Below, piece after piece: positions 22,912 to 34,090 of a DNA stretch of 64,000 nucleotides. Both the position numbers and the translations under genes were made by a program. This DNA comes from Welwitschia mirabilis. Lineage: Eukaryota; Gnetophyta; Gnetopsida; Welwitschiales. The stretch spans positions 80,224,366 to 80,288,365 of the forward strand of contig JBOZIK010000001.1 in assembly GCA_051453625.1 (NCBI GenBank), given 5' to 3'. A model generated the notes under the pieces. It saw only the letters and a program-made list of their open reading frames with translations. It searched no databases and had not been told where the DNA came from. How positions within the stretch are numbered: the first letter of the stretch is position 1; the number at the start of each line of letters is the position of its first letter.

Positions 22912-24140
22912 TGTTATAAGATATTTTGTAGGACATTTATATAGGTTTAGATGCAATTTTGAGGATTATAAAGAGTTAATGGATGATCTTAAAAATGTGA
23001 AATTCTTAGCATGTTTAGAGGCATTTAAAGCATATTCTCATACATTATGCCTTAGAGAAAGTTCATTGATGAAAAAGGCTAGCTTTTCTTGAGTTGAAAG
23101 AACAAAGAAGATTATTATCCCGTCCATCATTCCCATGACAAGTAGGAGATAACACTCTACAATCCACATAGAAATTCTGACGTGAACTTGATCCGGTACT
23201 GCTGAAGTCATCTTTTCTAAAGGGATGCCATTCCCATGGTCATTTCCATAACATGTAAGATAATGATTGTAACATTTATGCCATCATCCCCCTACTTGTT
23301 TCCACGACATGTAGGATGACACTTGTGATAGCCAGTCCACCTTTATTCATTACATCTATTTCTTTCTTAGAATTGAGTGTGTTTTGCAACGCATTTTGAA
23401 TGATAGTTTCACCTTCTTAGCCCTATAAATAAGAACCCCTTTTGACTCTCCTATCCATCTTTAATGCACTAGAAATTCTTGTGATAGGAGATTGAAGGGT
23501 GGGAGATCCATCTTATGAGTTGTAGAAAGATATTCCTTTGGTAAAGGGCTTTGCACCCTCTATAAAGGATAAACTATTTTGTAACCCAGATGTTGGTTCA
23601 ACTTTTCACATAAAACTCTGTTTATTTTTATTCATTAATTTTGTTATATTTTCCTTATGATTTATATTATTCTTCATTCAGTGAAAGTTTCATTAACAAT
23701 ATAGGTCTTAAGGGCAACCTCTGTTAAGGTTGACGAAAGTAGTTTAGATTCATTTTGCATTACATTTATTCAACTCACTTAATAGCCTAAGTTAGTATCA
23801 GTTAGTGACAGTCTCCTTAGCTGATCTAGGTTATATAGCATCGATCTTCTTGACATGTTGATTTAGTACTTGGATACGTGTTCATTTATGATAGATTGCA
23901 TTTGCGTTGCATTATATTTATTTTCTTGCATTGATTCTTAAGTTAAAATACAATATTTTCTCTGAAAATCAATTCTCCTTCTTCTCTCACATGCCTTTGA
24001 TGGGTTTATGACATTTGGGTCACTCCCTTCTATATAGTGTATTGTATTTTGCAATATATATTTGTGTATTTTGCAATATATATTTGTGATTACTAGGATT
24101 AAGTAAGATGTAAATGATTGCAAAAATATGCACTGCAACA
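22912..24140 (+). repeat. 5' LTR of Athila-like element B (start lost in gap)
   Basis: Aligns with LTR copies A, C and D (for example TAGGACATTTATATAGG near 22930, CCTATAAATAAGAACC near 23420, GTTAAGGTTGACGAAAG near 23725). It ends GCAACA at 24140, two bases before a primer-binding-site remnant. The TATA-like CCCTATAAATAAG at 23420 fits an LTR promoter, with U5 following. Dyad modules lie at 23123, 23222 and 23282. Confidence 0.85.
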
Positions 24141-24142
24141 TC

Positions 24143-24160
24143 TTAACCTCATTGTTGGGG
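24143..24160 (+). other. Decayed primer-binding site
   Basis: The sequence TTAACCTCATTGTTGGGGA directly after the LTR aligns with TGGCGCCGTTGCCGGGGA, the tRNA-Asp-type site common in Athila elements. Nearly every mismatch is C to T or G to A, as expected of old methylated cytosines. Confidence 0.6.
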
Positions 24161-24299
24161 AAGGCTGCTGAGAAATATGAGAATTTTTGTCATTCAGATG
24201 AGTAAATTGGATTTTGATTTAAATATTTATTTGTAGCAATGTTTATTTTTATTTAGGAATTATAGGTTATCAGTTTATGGTTTTTTTCTTCAGTTTTTC

Positions 24300-24697
24300 A
24301 ATAACAGTCTATTTTCCTCTCTGTCATCCCTATGACATTGAGAATGATAACATAGATTTATTAGTTTATTTTCAGTTTGTAAAATTGTTTCTATTTCTTT
24401 AGCAGTAAAAAATTAACTATTGTCCCCTTTATTGTCCTCACGACAAGGTAGACGATGGCTATAATTTTATTTTTGGCCTTTTAATTTTAGATTACAGCAA
24501 TTGTTGGTACAATAATAATTAATTTTTATCATTCCTTGTGTCATCCCCATGATCAGAAGGACTATAGTCTCTATGTCTATTTTTGGTTTTTTTTGCTAAA
24601 TTTTTGTTTTCTATTTCTAGTTTTTATTTTCGTCATCCTCTCTGTTGTCCCCATGATTAGAAGGATGACTTTTACTTATTTTTGATTTTATTTTCTA
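24300..24697 (+). other. Leader of element B with four dyad modules
   Basis: Between primer site and gag, four copies of the hairpin module lie at about 24325, 24427, 24548 and 24641, about 93-121 bp apart and separated by T-rich sequence. The leader ends with a long T run and TTTGTAGG (24703-24714), which has the form of a 3' splice site. Confidence 0.75.
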
Positions 24698-25850
24698 TTG
24701 TTTTTTTTTGTAGGATGCTATAACATGACTATTCCAAGAAATAAATATCATAAAAAAAGACTACTGATAAAGGAAAACATTAGAGAAGTACTAGTCAACT
24801 TTGAAATCGAATCAAGAATGCAATCTTTAGGTGCATACAATATTCCCTTTGAGTTTTTTTTTTTTGAATCCGATCTCATGAAAGAAAATTTTTTAGAAGA
24901 CAATTTAGAAGAAGATAATTTGACAATGCTGAGTGCTACACAAAAAGAAAAGCAAATTATAGGGTCTTTAATCCCTAGTCCTAATGCGAACCTTACCCTT
25001 AAGGAATTAATGGCCAATAGAAAATGGGAAATACAAATTCCTTCTAAGTTACCCCTAAGAGATGATGTAGAATTAAAGAATCTGAATGCCTATCCCATCT
25101 TTAGTGGAAAATAGAATGAGGATCCCCTCCAACACATTGTAGACATTGAATAGTTAGTTATTACCTCAAGAAATGAAAAGAAAAGAATTAATGATTGTAC
25201 ATTTATGGTTATTTTCCCCATTACATTAAAGGTAAGAGCAAAATTTTGGTTAAAAACTATATCACACAAAAGTCTAAAAACATGAAATCAAGTCCAAGAA
25301 GTGTACATTAAAATATTTATAAGTGAAGCAATCATTAAGAAAAGAAAAAAAAATTGATAAATTTTTAATAACAACCAAATGAGGATTATGATTTCACATA
25401 TGAACACTTCTTTATCACAATTCACTCTAATCTAATAGATGATTTCATATTAGAAGAGCTAGCTAACTGACTTTATAGTAAGCTACCATCAAATAAAATA
25501 ATTCATAGATTTTTTTCTTTTGGTGGAAGCCTTATGAACCTCACATTGAAAAATGCTTGGAAAACATTAGAAGAACTTGTGGAGGTAAGTCAAACTTGGC
25601 TAACATCTTGAGATAACTGCATTATAAGACTAATTATTAAATATTTGAAAGAGGTAAAACAAGAAAAGGAGGTAGACAAAATAGAAGCAAACCCTCCAAA
25701 TTTGATTGAAGATTTCACAACTACTTTGAAGAGATATAGTGAGATGATGTCAGACATCAAATTGGTAACTGAAAAAAGTGTTATGCCCACATGTAACCTA
25801 TGCGAGGATAACTACCACATAACCAAAGATTGTCCACTGGCATAACTATC
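24698..25850 (+). pseudogene. Gag of Athila-like element B
   Basis: The main open part is 24698-25114. The better start is the Met at 24725 (MTIPRNKYHKK), because the residues before it come from the T-rich leader. LPLRDDVELKNLNAYPIFSG resembles the entry to the retrotransposon gag domain, followed after a stop by NEDPLQHIVDIE. Further broken frames run to 25845, where a complete zinc knuckle CNLCEDNYHITKDC (CX2CX4HX4C) is preserved within the open frame 25645-25845. The knuckle would bind the element's RNA. Several stops and frameshifts make the gene non-functional. Confidence 0.8.
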
Positions 25851-26690
25851 ACGTAATAAAAAATTATCCACTATGGTCAACCTACAAAGAGAAGATACAT
25901 GAATAAGTTTATGCTTTTAAAAAAAAATTTTCAAACTTAGAAAACCAAAATTAAAAATAGTCACAATTTAGGGTGAATTTACAATCAAACTTTAAAACCT
26001 TTGATAATAAGTTTAAAAATCTTCAAACCAATTTTTAACCTTTTAAAAATCGTTTTAAAAATTCAAACTTTAAATAAAGTCCATCAAATTTTCAACATGA
26101 AGATGATTTACTTCAAAACTCTATAGGTAAACTTGGGAAATTACAAAAAAAGCAAAACACCATGAAAACTTAGTGAATGTCCTTCAACAAACCATATTGG
26201 CAAATCAAAGATCACAAAGATCATTAGCAACACAACCTCTTTCAAATTCCAATGAAGTAAGAAGAGATTGTAAGATTGTAACATGAAGTAGACATGAAGT
26301 AAACCCTCCTCCTTGTGAAGCATCGATCTCTTAAAATGATACTTGAGATGATGAGAAAGAACAACACATTGAAATATTAGAAAATCAGAACTTCCCTTCT
26401 CTTGATAAAAGTAAAAATAAAAATTCTTCATAATAGTTAGAAAAGAAGCCAGCTACCCCTTGCCTTGATAGGCTTAACACTAATTCAACTTTTAATAAAC
26501 ATCTCAAAACCTTGATGAAAAATATGAGTGTAAACATACCCTTTTAGAAACTTTTGTAAGAAAATCCAAGGTACTCAAAGCTATGGAAAAACTTAAGAAG
26601 AAGAAAATAAAAATGAGTTATTCCTAGCAAAGTTATTTTAGCTCAATCCCTCATAAACTTAGTATTACAAAAGTTTCTAAAATTTTAAGG
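25850..26690. other. Decayed gag-protease linker of element B
   Basis: AT-rich, with scattered coding-like fragments and no open frame. The minus-strand frame 26141-26431 is a shadow. Confidence 0.5.
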
Positions 26691-26699
26691 ATCCAGGGG

Positions 26700-27080
26700 T
26701 AGCAACAGTGAGTGTTACAATAGAGGGAAACAAAAAGATTAAAAGAGATTTAATAAACATTGGAATGAGTGTTAACATCATGTCATTACATATTTGTAAG
26801 AAACTTGATTTAGTAGGTAGAATAGAGCCTACTCAAATTCTCTTAGAGTTAGCAGATACATTAGTTAAGAAACCCTTAGGAATCATCCAACATTTAGTGA
26901 TTCAAATTAAAGAGGCTTTCTACTTGATAGATGTGTTTGTCATAGAGGTCGAACATAATAGAGATTATACATTACTTGTAGGATGAGCCTTGTGTACAAT
27001 AATCCATTGCATCATCGATATAGAAATTGAGATGATGGAGTGTTATTTAGGAAATAAAAGTTTTCACTTAGGATTTTTGA
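26700..27080 (+). pseudogene. Aspartic protease of element B
   Basis: Frame 26708-26986 gives a retropepsin fold outline: GNKKIKRDLINIGMSVNIM, where the active-site D-L/T-G-A-S is expected and is degraded; LHICKKLDL; ILLELADTLVKKPLG; and VIQIKEAFYLIDVFVIE. This wording is characteristic of Athila-type elements. It then stops and continues as MMECYLGN. The same protein is readable on the minus strand at 63660-64000 in element C, which confirms the family relation. The catalytic Asp is lost. Confidence 0.85.
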
Positions 27081-27689
27081 TGTAGTGGAGAAAAGACCTA
27101 GGTGATGAATGGAACATAGAAAATCATATTAAGCCAACCTTATTCCTTCAACATTGTCCCCTTAAAGAAAGATGGCTTATGTTACATGAACCTACGCTTT
27201 ATGATAATACAGTTGAGATTAAAAACTTAGAAGATTTTAATACGTCTAACTCTAAGCATTTAGAAAATCACTTTTTAGATCAAAATGAAGAAGAAATAGA
27301 AACCTTAATCTATAAAAAAAATCCAACTATTAACAATGAATGAAAAATCGTTCACTACATGAGTTAGAAACTGAAAATCTTAATTTAAATCTAAAAAAAT
27401 ATTCTTTATATGCTGAAGTATATTTTTCTCTATAATGATCAAAACAAACCTCTCATAATTAACAAAAATCCCTTTCTTGAACAAGAGTCAACATTAATAT
27501 CCCTTTTGATTTTTAAAATTCATGCATGCGCTTTGTCTTATAGAGATTTATTTGTTATTCCTCCTTCTATTGTTTAGCATAAAATCTATCTTAAGGAAAA
27601 TGTGAAATCTGTTAGACAATCATAAAATATTAAATATAGCACTTAAACAAGTGGTTAAAGATGAAATCATTAAGTTAATGAATGCTTAA

Positions 27690-28337
27690 ATCATTTACAC
27701 TATATTAGATAGTGAATCAGTTAGTCTCTTAACTATGATATCAGAGAAGGATGGAAAATGGAGAGTGTGCATAGATTTTAGAAAACTAGATGAAGTTACA
27801 AAGAAAGATAATTGCCCCCTACCCTTTCTTAACCAGATACTTGATAGAATTTAGGGACATTCTTTATATTGCTTTTTATATGGATATAGTGATTATAACC
27901 AGGTTTGCATAGCTAGCGAAGACCAATCTGAAATAAATCTTACTTTGCCTTTTGGGAAATTTGCTTTAAATAAATGCCTTTTGGATTATGTAATACTTCC
28001 AAAACTTTCTAATGTGCTATGATGGGTATCTTCTCAGATATGTTAGAGGACTCAATAGAAATCTTTATGAATGACTTTTCAATCTTTGGAGAAACTTTTG
28101 ATCAAATCTTAGAAAGATTACAAAAAGTCCTTGATAGATGCATAGGATGTGGTCTTTATTTAAGTTAGGAAATGAGCTTATTCTTAGTTGAAAGTGGAAT
28201 TATTCTAGGCCATCACATTTCTAAAAGAGGAATTAAGATGGACCCTGAAAAGGTTGGTATCATTCAATACTTAACTCCTCCAACCAATGTTAAGCAACTC
28301 TGATCTCTTCTTGAACATTGTGGTTTTTATCACCATT
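27690..28337 (+). pseudogene. Reverse transcriptase of element B, interrupted
   Basis: Readable blocks in order: EKDGKWRVCIDFRKLDEVTKK (27745-27806), CPLPFLNQILDRI, YGYSDYNQ, LPFGKFA, then after a frameshift FMNDFSIFGE near 28065, where FMDDF is expected, KRGIKMDPEKVGIIQ (28218-28265) and PPTNVKQL. The domain stops at GFYHH (about 28335), exactly where an LTR in opposite orientation begins at 28338. One catalytic Asp has become Asn. The RNase H and integrase of B are not found in the window. Confidence 0.88.
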
Positions 28338-30163
28338 TGTTATGGTGTGTATTTGTATAAGAATTTATGTTTAAAAGGATTCTATCATTCATAAAATAAA
28401 ATAGATATCTCACACAAGACAACACACTAGTATGAATGGGAGTTCACTTGAATTTTGTATTCTCATTGAAGACTATGAGATGAGGTTTGGATTGCTTTTC
28501 ACAAAGAAATAAAGTAATCAAAACTAAAGAAAAATGTAGAAAATAGAAGATGAAAGGCAACTGCAAAAATGCAACCTAATCTAAATGTAATGCAGAATAA
28601 ATCTAAACTACTTTATTTTAGCCTTGACAAAGGCTACCCTTAATGATCTATATCACCTAAGAAATTGTCATTAGATCAATGGTAACATAAACCATAAGGG
28701 ACATCTGACAAATTACTAAGAAATAAAGAAAATGGAGTTTATATTAAAGAGTAACAACATCTGGGTTACAAAACAGCCAGACCTCAATAGAGGATATGTA
28801 GCTCTCCACAAAGGAAATGTTTTTTTTGCAACACTTGAGATGGATNNNNNNNNNNNNNNNNNNNNNNNNNNNNNNNNNNNNNNNNNNNNNNNNNNNNNNN
28901 NNNNNNNNNNNNNNNNNNNNNNNNNNNNNNNNNNNNNNNNNNNNNNNNNNNNNNNNNNNNNNNNNNNNNNNNNNNNNNNNNNNNNNNNNNNNNNNNNNNN
29001 NNNNNNNNNNNNNNNNNNNNNNNNNNNNNNNNNNNNNNNNNNNNNNNNNNNNNNNNNNNNNNNNNNNNNNNNNNNNNNNNNNNNNNNNNNNNNNNNNNNN
29101 NNNNNNNNNNNNNNNNNNNNNNNNNNNNNNNNNNNNNNNNNNNNNNNNNNNNNNNNNNNNNNNNNNNNNNNNNNNNNNNNNNNNNNNNNNNNNNNNNNNN
29201 NNNNNNNNNNNNNNNNNNNNNNNNNNNNNNNNNNNNNNNNNNNNNNNNNNNNNNNNNNNNNNNNNNNNNNNNNNNNNNNNNNNNNNNNNNNNNNNNNNNN
29301 NNNNNNNNNNNNNNNNNNNNNNNNNNNNNNNNNNNNNNNNNNNNNNNNNNNNNNNNNNNNNNNNNNNNNNNNNNNNNNNNNNNNNNNNNNNNNNNNNNNN
29401 NNNNNNNNNNNNNNNNNNNNNNNNNNNNNNNNNNNNNNNNNNNNNNNNNNNNNNNNNNNNNNNNNNNNNNNNNNNNNNNNNNNNNNNNNNNNNNNNNNNN
29501 NNNNNNNNNNNNNNNNNNNNNNNNNNNNNNNNNNNNNNNNNNNNNNNNNNNNNNNNNNNNNNNNNNNNNNNNNNNNNNNNNNNNNNNNNNNNNNNNNNNN
29601 NNNNNNNNNNNNNNNNNNNNNNNNNNNNNNNNNNNNNNNNNNNNNNNNNNNNNNNNNNNNNNNNNNNNNNNNNNNNNNNNNNNNNNNNNNNNNNNNNNNN
29701 NNNNNNNNNTGCTCTTTTACAGATAAGAAATGGACAAAATGATCAAGGGTCAGCTGTCAGAGTCAGTTACAATGTCAGTATCATCCTGACTATCATCTGG
29801 ACGACATGGGGGATGATAGCTCTATATAAAAGGTGGATCAGCAGATACCTCATCAAATGATTCAGTAGTTCATATCAAGTTAATGGTGTCATTGTCCTAC
29901 TTGTCATGGGGACAACAGGGGGGAAGACGGTTTTCTTTAATCATTTTAGTAAGGAGAAGCTAGCCTTTTTATCAGAAATCTTCCTCTAAAGCTCTGTGTA
30001 TCAGAATGTGCCTTAAATGCATCAAATCTCACTTAGAATTGTGCATTTCCAAGATCTTCTATCAATTCTCCAAAATACTGAAAATTGCATCTAAACTTAT
30101 GCAAATGTCATGTAAAATAGCTCATAAAACCCCATCAAATAACCACAAATTAGTAGTGCAACA
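28338..30163 (-). repeat. 3' LTR of Athila-like element D (contains 864 N gap)
   Basis: On the minus strand it begins TGTTGCACTA at 30163 and ends ...CCATAACA at 28338, with TG...CA ends. It aligns with LTR copies A, B and C. The sequence just above 30163 (AGGCTAAGTGGAAGGCTA on the minus strand) matches that above element C's LTR (57612 onward), so this is the 3' LTR of a minus-strand element. It is inserted in the RT of element B. Bases 28846-29709 are N. Dyad modules lie at 29770-29815 and 29888-29920. Confidence 0.85.
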
Positions 30164-31000
30164 TAGCCTTCCACTTAGCCTTTATTAGTCCTCAACAAAA
30201 ACTAAGCGAAAAATCATAATTGCGAGCCAATTCATCTTATAAAAAATCAATCTGGAAATTATAAAACAAGTTCATAAAACACATCACATACCAAACTAAC
30301 ATGTAATGCATAATGTGTATGAAAATTTTGAAATTTTATCTTATGAAATCTTTGGAATAACTCAAAAATTTATAAAAATAAACCATGAAAATGGGTCCTG
30401 CCAAATAATACATCCCATATTAAATAATAAAACAAAGAAAACAGATGAGAGTGAGAAGGCAGATGATAAGTGATTTTGAAATCTGAACATCCTTGAAAAT
30501 AAGTGCAAAGCTGAGTAAAGAAATGTTAGACTTGAAAAATATAGATAGATAAAATATTCTGATAAGCAAAGAAAAACATTTCATTATGAGAAATGATTAA
30601 AGAGCAGTTCTTACAACTCCAAAAGACTGAAAAATAAACATCACAAAGTTAAAGAAAATCATTTAAGTAAGAAATCAACTCTTTATTGAAAACTGAGCAA
30701 GGAAAACTTTAAATGATAAGAAAATATGACGACGACTTTGAAACAACTAACTGTACCATAAAAGAAAATAAAAAGAATAGACAAAGGTAACATAAATGCA
30801 ATATAGCTGACCTACCTGATATTTTAATCTAGCAGATTCCTATGAAAGAAATTATAACATCACTTAATTTGAAAACACATGACTTGATGTATAAAAAATT
30901 CTATTCAATAAGGTAGTGGTTAAGATGATGTTATAAATAAAATGCTTTAAATAAGAGATACTAATTAGTGAAGACCTGACCTTTTAACAAGTTCTGAGGG
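30164..31000 (-). mobile_element. 3' internal non-coding region of element D
   Basis: Resembles 57612-58950 of element C, for example the AGCAGATTCC to AAATCACTT block near 30830 and 58765 and the ATGACTTGATGTATAAAAA block near 30888 and 58810. No pol of D follows: the match fades near 31000, so D is truncated there. Confidence 0.65.
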
Positions 31001-31408
31001 TAAAACTTCTTAAGAAGATGAGAAATGTCACATTCATATTTTTATTTCTTTTGAAAAGATGTAAAGATTTAGTTTAACAAATTATTTAGAAAGCTTTAAT
31101 TATTTTGGAATCTTCAACTAATATAGATATTATGTTATTGAGGTGCTATTATATTAAAGATTATGCTCTGAGTCCTTTTTGCTTTTGTAAAGACCGAAAT
31201 ATTTCTTTATAATATTCAAGAATGTTCTTGTAGTTGTGACAATATTATTTACTTACTATGATTATTGCACCTTTCTAGAATTCTTGCAGAGTAAAATGTT
31301 AATACGTAAAGGATTATTTATTTTCTTCATTATTATGACTAAATGTAATAGAATAGAAAGCATGTTTTAATTATTAAGTTCCTAGTGGCCAGACAAGCTT
31401 TGATGAGG

Positions 31409-32280
31409 TGTTACAAAACCTCCACCATTACCGTTGTCTCATGATGTATCTTTCCGTATTCTTTAGTCTTTTCACACTACCCACATTCTCCCATTATAAA
31501 TAGGGTTCTCGTCCTATCATTTTAGGCTTATTTCTGAAAAGACCTTGTTTTTGAATCTTGGAGCTCAGAAAGTCCAGGAGCTTTGGAACCTTAGAAGAAC
31601 TTCGAAGTCCTTGGACACTATGATTAGATATGGGTATGGTTCCATTTCATTCTAACTTCCATGTTGGTTCTTTTCTTTTGTTAGCATTTCATTGTTGTAT
31701 TTTTGTTGTATCGATTCTCTTGTAAATTGAATGTAAATGTGTGTGATGTTTGATAACTGAATAGATTCAATCCTATCTTCAAAACTTAACTCTAACTATT
31801 TTCTATTACTCAACATCTTTGTAAATATAAATACTAGTTGTTCTTATCGTGGGATGATGCTTTGTTGTCCTAACTCTTTCATACTTTTCTCAATGTTGGA
31901 ATTACTTGTGAACTTATGGTTATGTGTATTCCACAGATCGCTGAGTGAGACAGTCAAAAGTGAGATCCAATAGATTGTCAAATGAGGTAATGGGAATGTT
32001 AGTTTAACCAAAGATCACTGAATGAGGCAGTGGGATTTACAAATTACCAAATGAGGGAGTGGAATGAGTGAAATATGAAAAATGTCATGTGAGATTCACA
32101 TATTGATGAATGAGGTAGTAGAAAGAACTGAAATATATGAAATTTTACAACTAGTTATTCTCACTTCATAACAATAAGATCATTGCTCTTGTAATACACC
32201 TTGTCTCTTAAAGTTCTTAATTTTTTCCTTCTTATCATGATATTTGAAAAATCTTTGTCTTGCCTAGACCATACTAGGAG
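31409..32280 (+). repeat. LTR-like sequence with TATA box
   Basis: Opens TGTTACAAAACC and has a good TATA box, TATAAATAGG at 31495-31504, with C/T-rich sequence before and a leader-like stretch after it. No primer-binding site or gag follows, so it may be a solo LTR. A host promoter is the alternative. The right end is not defined. Confidence 0.5.
31936..32125 (+). repeat. Degenerate tandem repeat, five units
   Basis: Units of about 25-28 bp built on AAATGAGG-AGTGGGA occur at 31936, 31974, 32019, 32044 and 32099. Sample wordings are GATCACTGAATGAGGCAGTG and ATTACCAAATGAGGGAGTGG. The array lies downstream of the TATA box of the LTR-like sequence. Confidence 0.75.
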
Positions 32281-32780
32281 CTATAAAATTTTTATAGTTT
32301 TCATTCCATATTCCTTGTGTGACAAGTGAAAAACTTGGAGTATGATTATTGAAGAGGGCATAAAGAAGTGAAGGATTATTATTCTGATCTTGCTAAAAAA
32401 GTTTTTCAGAATGAAACTTGTATCTCTTTCATAGATCTTAGAATCTTTAGAGTTTAAATGATTGTGATTTGAAGACATTTTTGTATACCTTTCTTAAATA
32501 ATATTTCATAGATAAGTAAGAGTTGATAATTTAATTCTGTTATCACTGTATGTGACCTTTGTTCGTTTATGAAATTCCTCAGTAATTTAATGCTTGATTG
32601 GGATCATATATGTTCTTCTCTTAGTTATTATTTTAAAGAACATTATGGAGCCAATAATTCACTTTTGTGCATCTTTGTGAAGTATTTTAAGAATTCATAG
32701 TTTAATATTAGAGGATTAGAGTGTAGAATTTGCACTTTGAAAGAGAATCCTTATGTCCATGAAACCATCATTTGAATATC
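32281..32780. other. Non-coding, nothing recognised
   Basis: AT-rich. The minus-strand frame 32281-32478 shows no domain. Confidence 0.5.
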
Positions 32781-33740
32781 AAGCAGAGCTTAAGGCAATG
32801 ACTCAATGCCATTGCACCACGTTATTGGTGGCTTACGTGGGTCCTTGGGGCAGGCACAATAGTGCTCTCCCCCTGAGTGCGAGAGATTGTAATGTGTAAC
32901 GTTTTATTGATAATCTTATTAGATTGTATGCTGGCTGGCAGTTTTCGTTAACATTAGAAAACAGTAGGCAAGGAGTGCGCTTTTCCAACGAGGCTGCGTT
33001 GACCTGCGCAAAAGGAGGCTGAACCGCATTGACCTGCATAAGGGAGGCTGACGTGGGTGATAACCAGATGCTGAATCAACATTCTTCATGCTCTAGTTCT
33101 ATTACCTTCTCCTAAAGCCTTCAATCTCACGTCGTTTATAACGTATAACCTAGCAATGGAAGAGTTATTATCCAAGAATTTAGATTGTGCTATTATATAC
33201 ACTCAAGCCTGCATAAGGTTTTGCTCCTTATGTTAAACTTTTTATTCAGAAATTTTCCATCATTCTCCCTCAAGTCACTGGCGCGTCTTTCTGATAAGTT
33301 TCTTAATGCATATTGCATTTTGATTTCTTCTGTTATAGATTGCGATTTGCAGGCTTCCTCCTTCACTTCATGTCTTTCCTCCCTTCAATCTGCATCCCAC
33401 GCTCTGTGATCATTAAGATCTGTTCTTTAGGCATTGATCATCTCTCAGACCGCATTTTCTTTGGCGCTAACGCAGTAAAAGAGGAAGACATGTAGGGACT
33501 AGAACCACGAGTCATTTCTGACTTGAATTTTCTTGTCGACTGCATACCTCTGCTACTACTAAATTTAATGCGTCCAATAGTCAGCCGTGCATTACGAGAT
33601 CAGATGTTTCAAACCTCCTTCAGAAGATTAAGCACTATCGCCTTTCTGTTACTTGGTTTCAACTCAAAAACTAAACTAGATAATTCGTCAGCACATCTGG
33701 TCATTTCATAATCTGTCAACTTGGGGGTCATATGTTTTGA
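32780..33740. other. Second CpG-rich, non-transposon island
   Basis: CG dinucleotides reappear here (GTGCGC, AACGAGGCTGCG, CACGTCG, TGGCGCG) against a depleted background. It contains a short tandem repeat at 32992-33056 (GAGGCTG, TTGACCTGC and AAGG repeated) and TATTATATACA near 33191. No transposon features are seen. Possible remnant of a host gene region. Confidence 0.55.
33609..33731 (-). CDS. Short coding-like frame, 40 residues, unknown
   Basis: Minus-strand ATG at 33731 to TGA at 33609. The product starts MTPKLTDYEM and contains CADELSSLVFELKPSN and KAIVLNLLKEV. It is mixed, amphipathic and typical of a folded protein rather than a low-complexity frame. Downstream in the same frame further coding-like sequence follows after two stops. 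It could be an exon of a decayed host gene. I cannot name a family. The opposite strand is open too (33523-33711), so the strand is uncertain. Confidence 0.3.
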   Translation of the reverse strand: MTPKLTDYEMTRCADELSSLVFELKPSNRKAIVLNLLKEV

Positions 33741-33835
33741 GTCTATTCAAGCATATTATTTTTGAAATCTCCATTTATCTCTGATGCAGAGTCTTAATAA
33801 TTTCAATATCCCATCTTATTAAATTTTTATGGTAT

Positions 33836-34090
33836 CTCATGTGGTAAGACAATGGTATTAAGAAAAATTAAAGAAGAGGTTAGAGGTTTGACTCCCTTTT
33901 GTGGAAACCCATGTAATGCTAAATAAATTTTATTTAAAGGATGTCTTATAGTAAAGGCGATTCCTCAGCATCATTACCACCTTCAAGAAATTAATTCTCA
34001 TCTTAGAAAGGATAATGTAATTTACTTCCTTGTATAAACTCCAACTACTCTTAGATCATTAAACCCCTGTGTATTATGTAAAAAATAAAT
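33836..34090 (+). repeat. tRNA-derived SINE-like element
   Basis: Box-A-like TGTGGTAAGACAATGG (33839-33854) and box-B-like GAGGTTTGACTCCC (33883-33896) are spaced as in a polymerase III promoter. The 3' part (34000-34090) resembles 4390-4540 and ends near AAAAAATAAA. The match to a tRNA is partial, and no target duplication was confirmed. Confidence 0.5.

Noticed and set aside
22075-22956. Long open frames across runs of N (also at 28732-29860, 43823-44893, 61489-61736)
   Set aside because: They exist only because undetermined bases contain no stop codons. Only the ends with real sequence were used, and only where they show RT motifs.
24748-25017. Minus-strand 89-residue frame
   Set aside because: Antisense shadow of the gag of element B.
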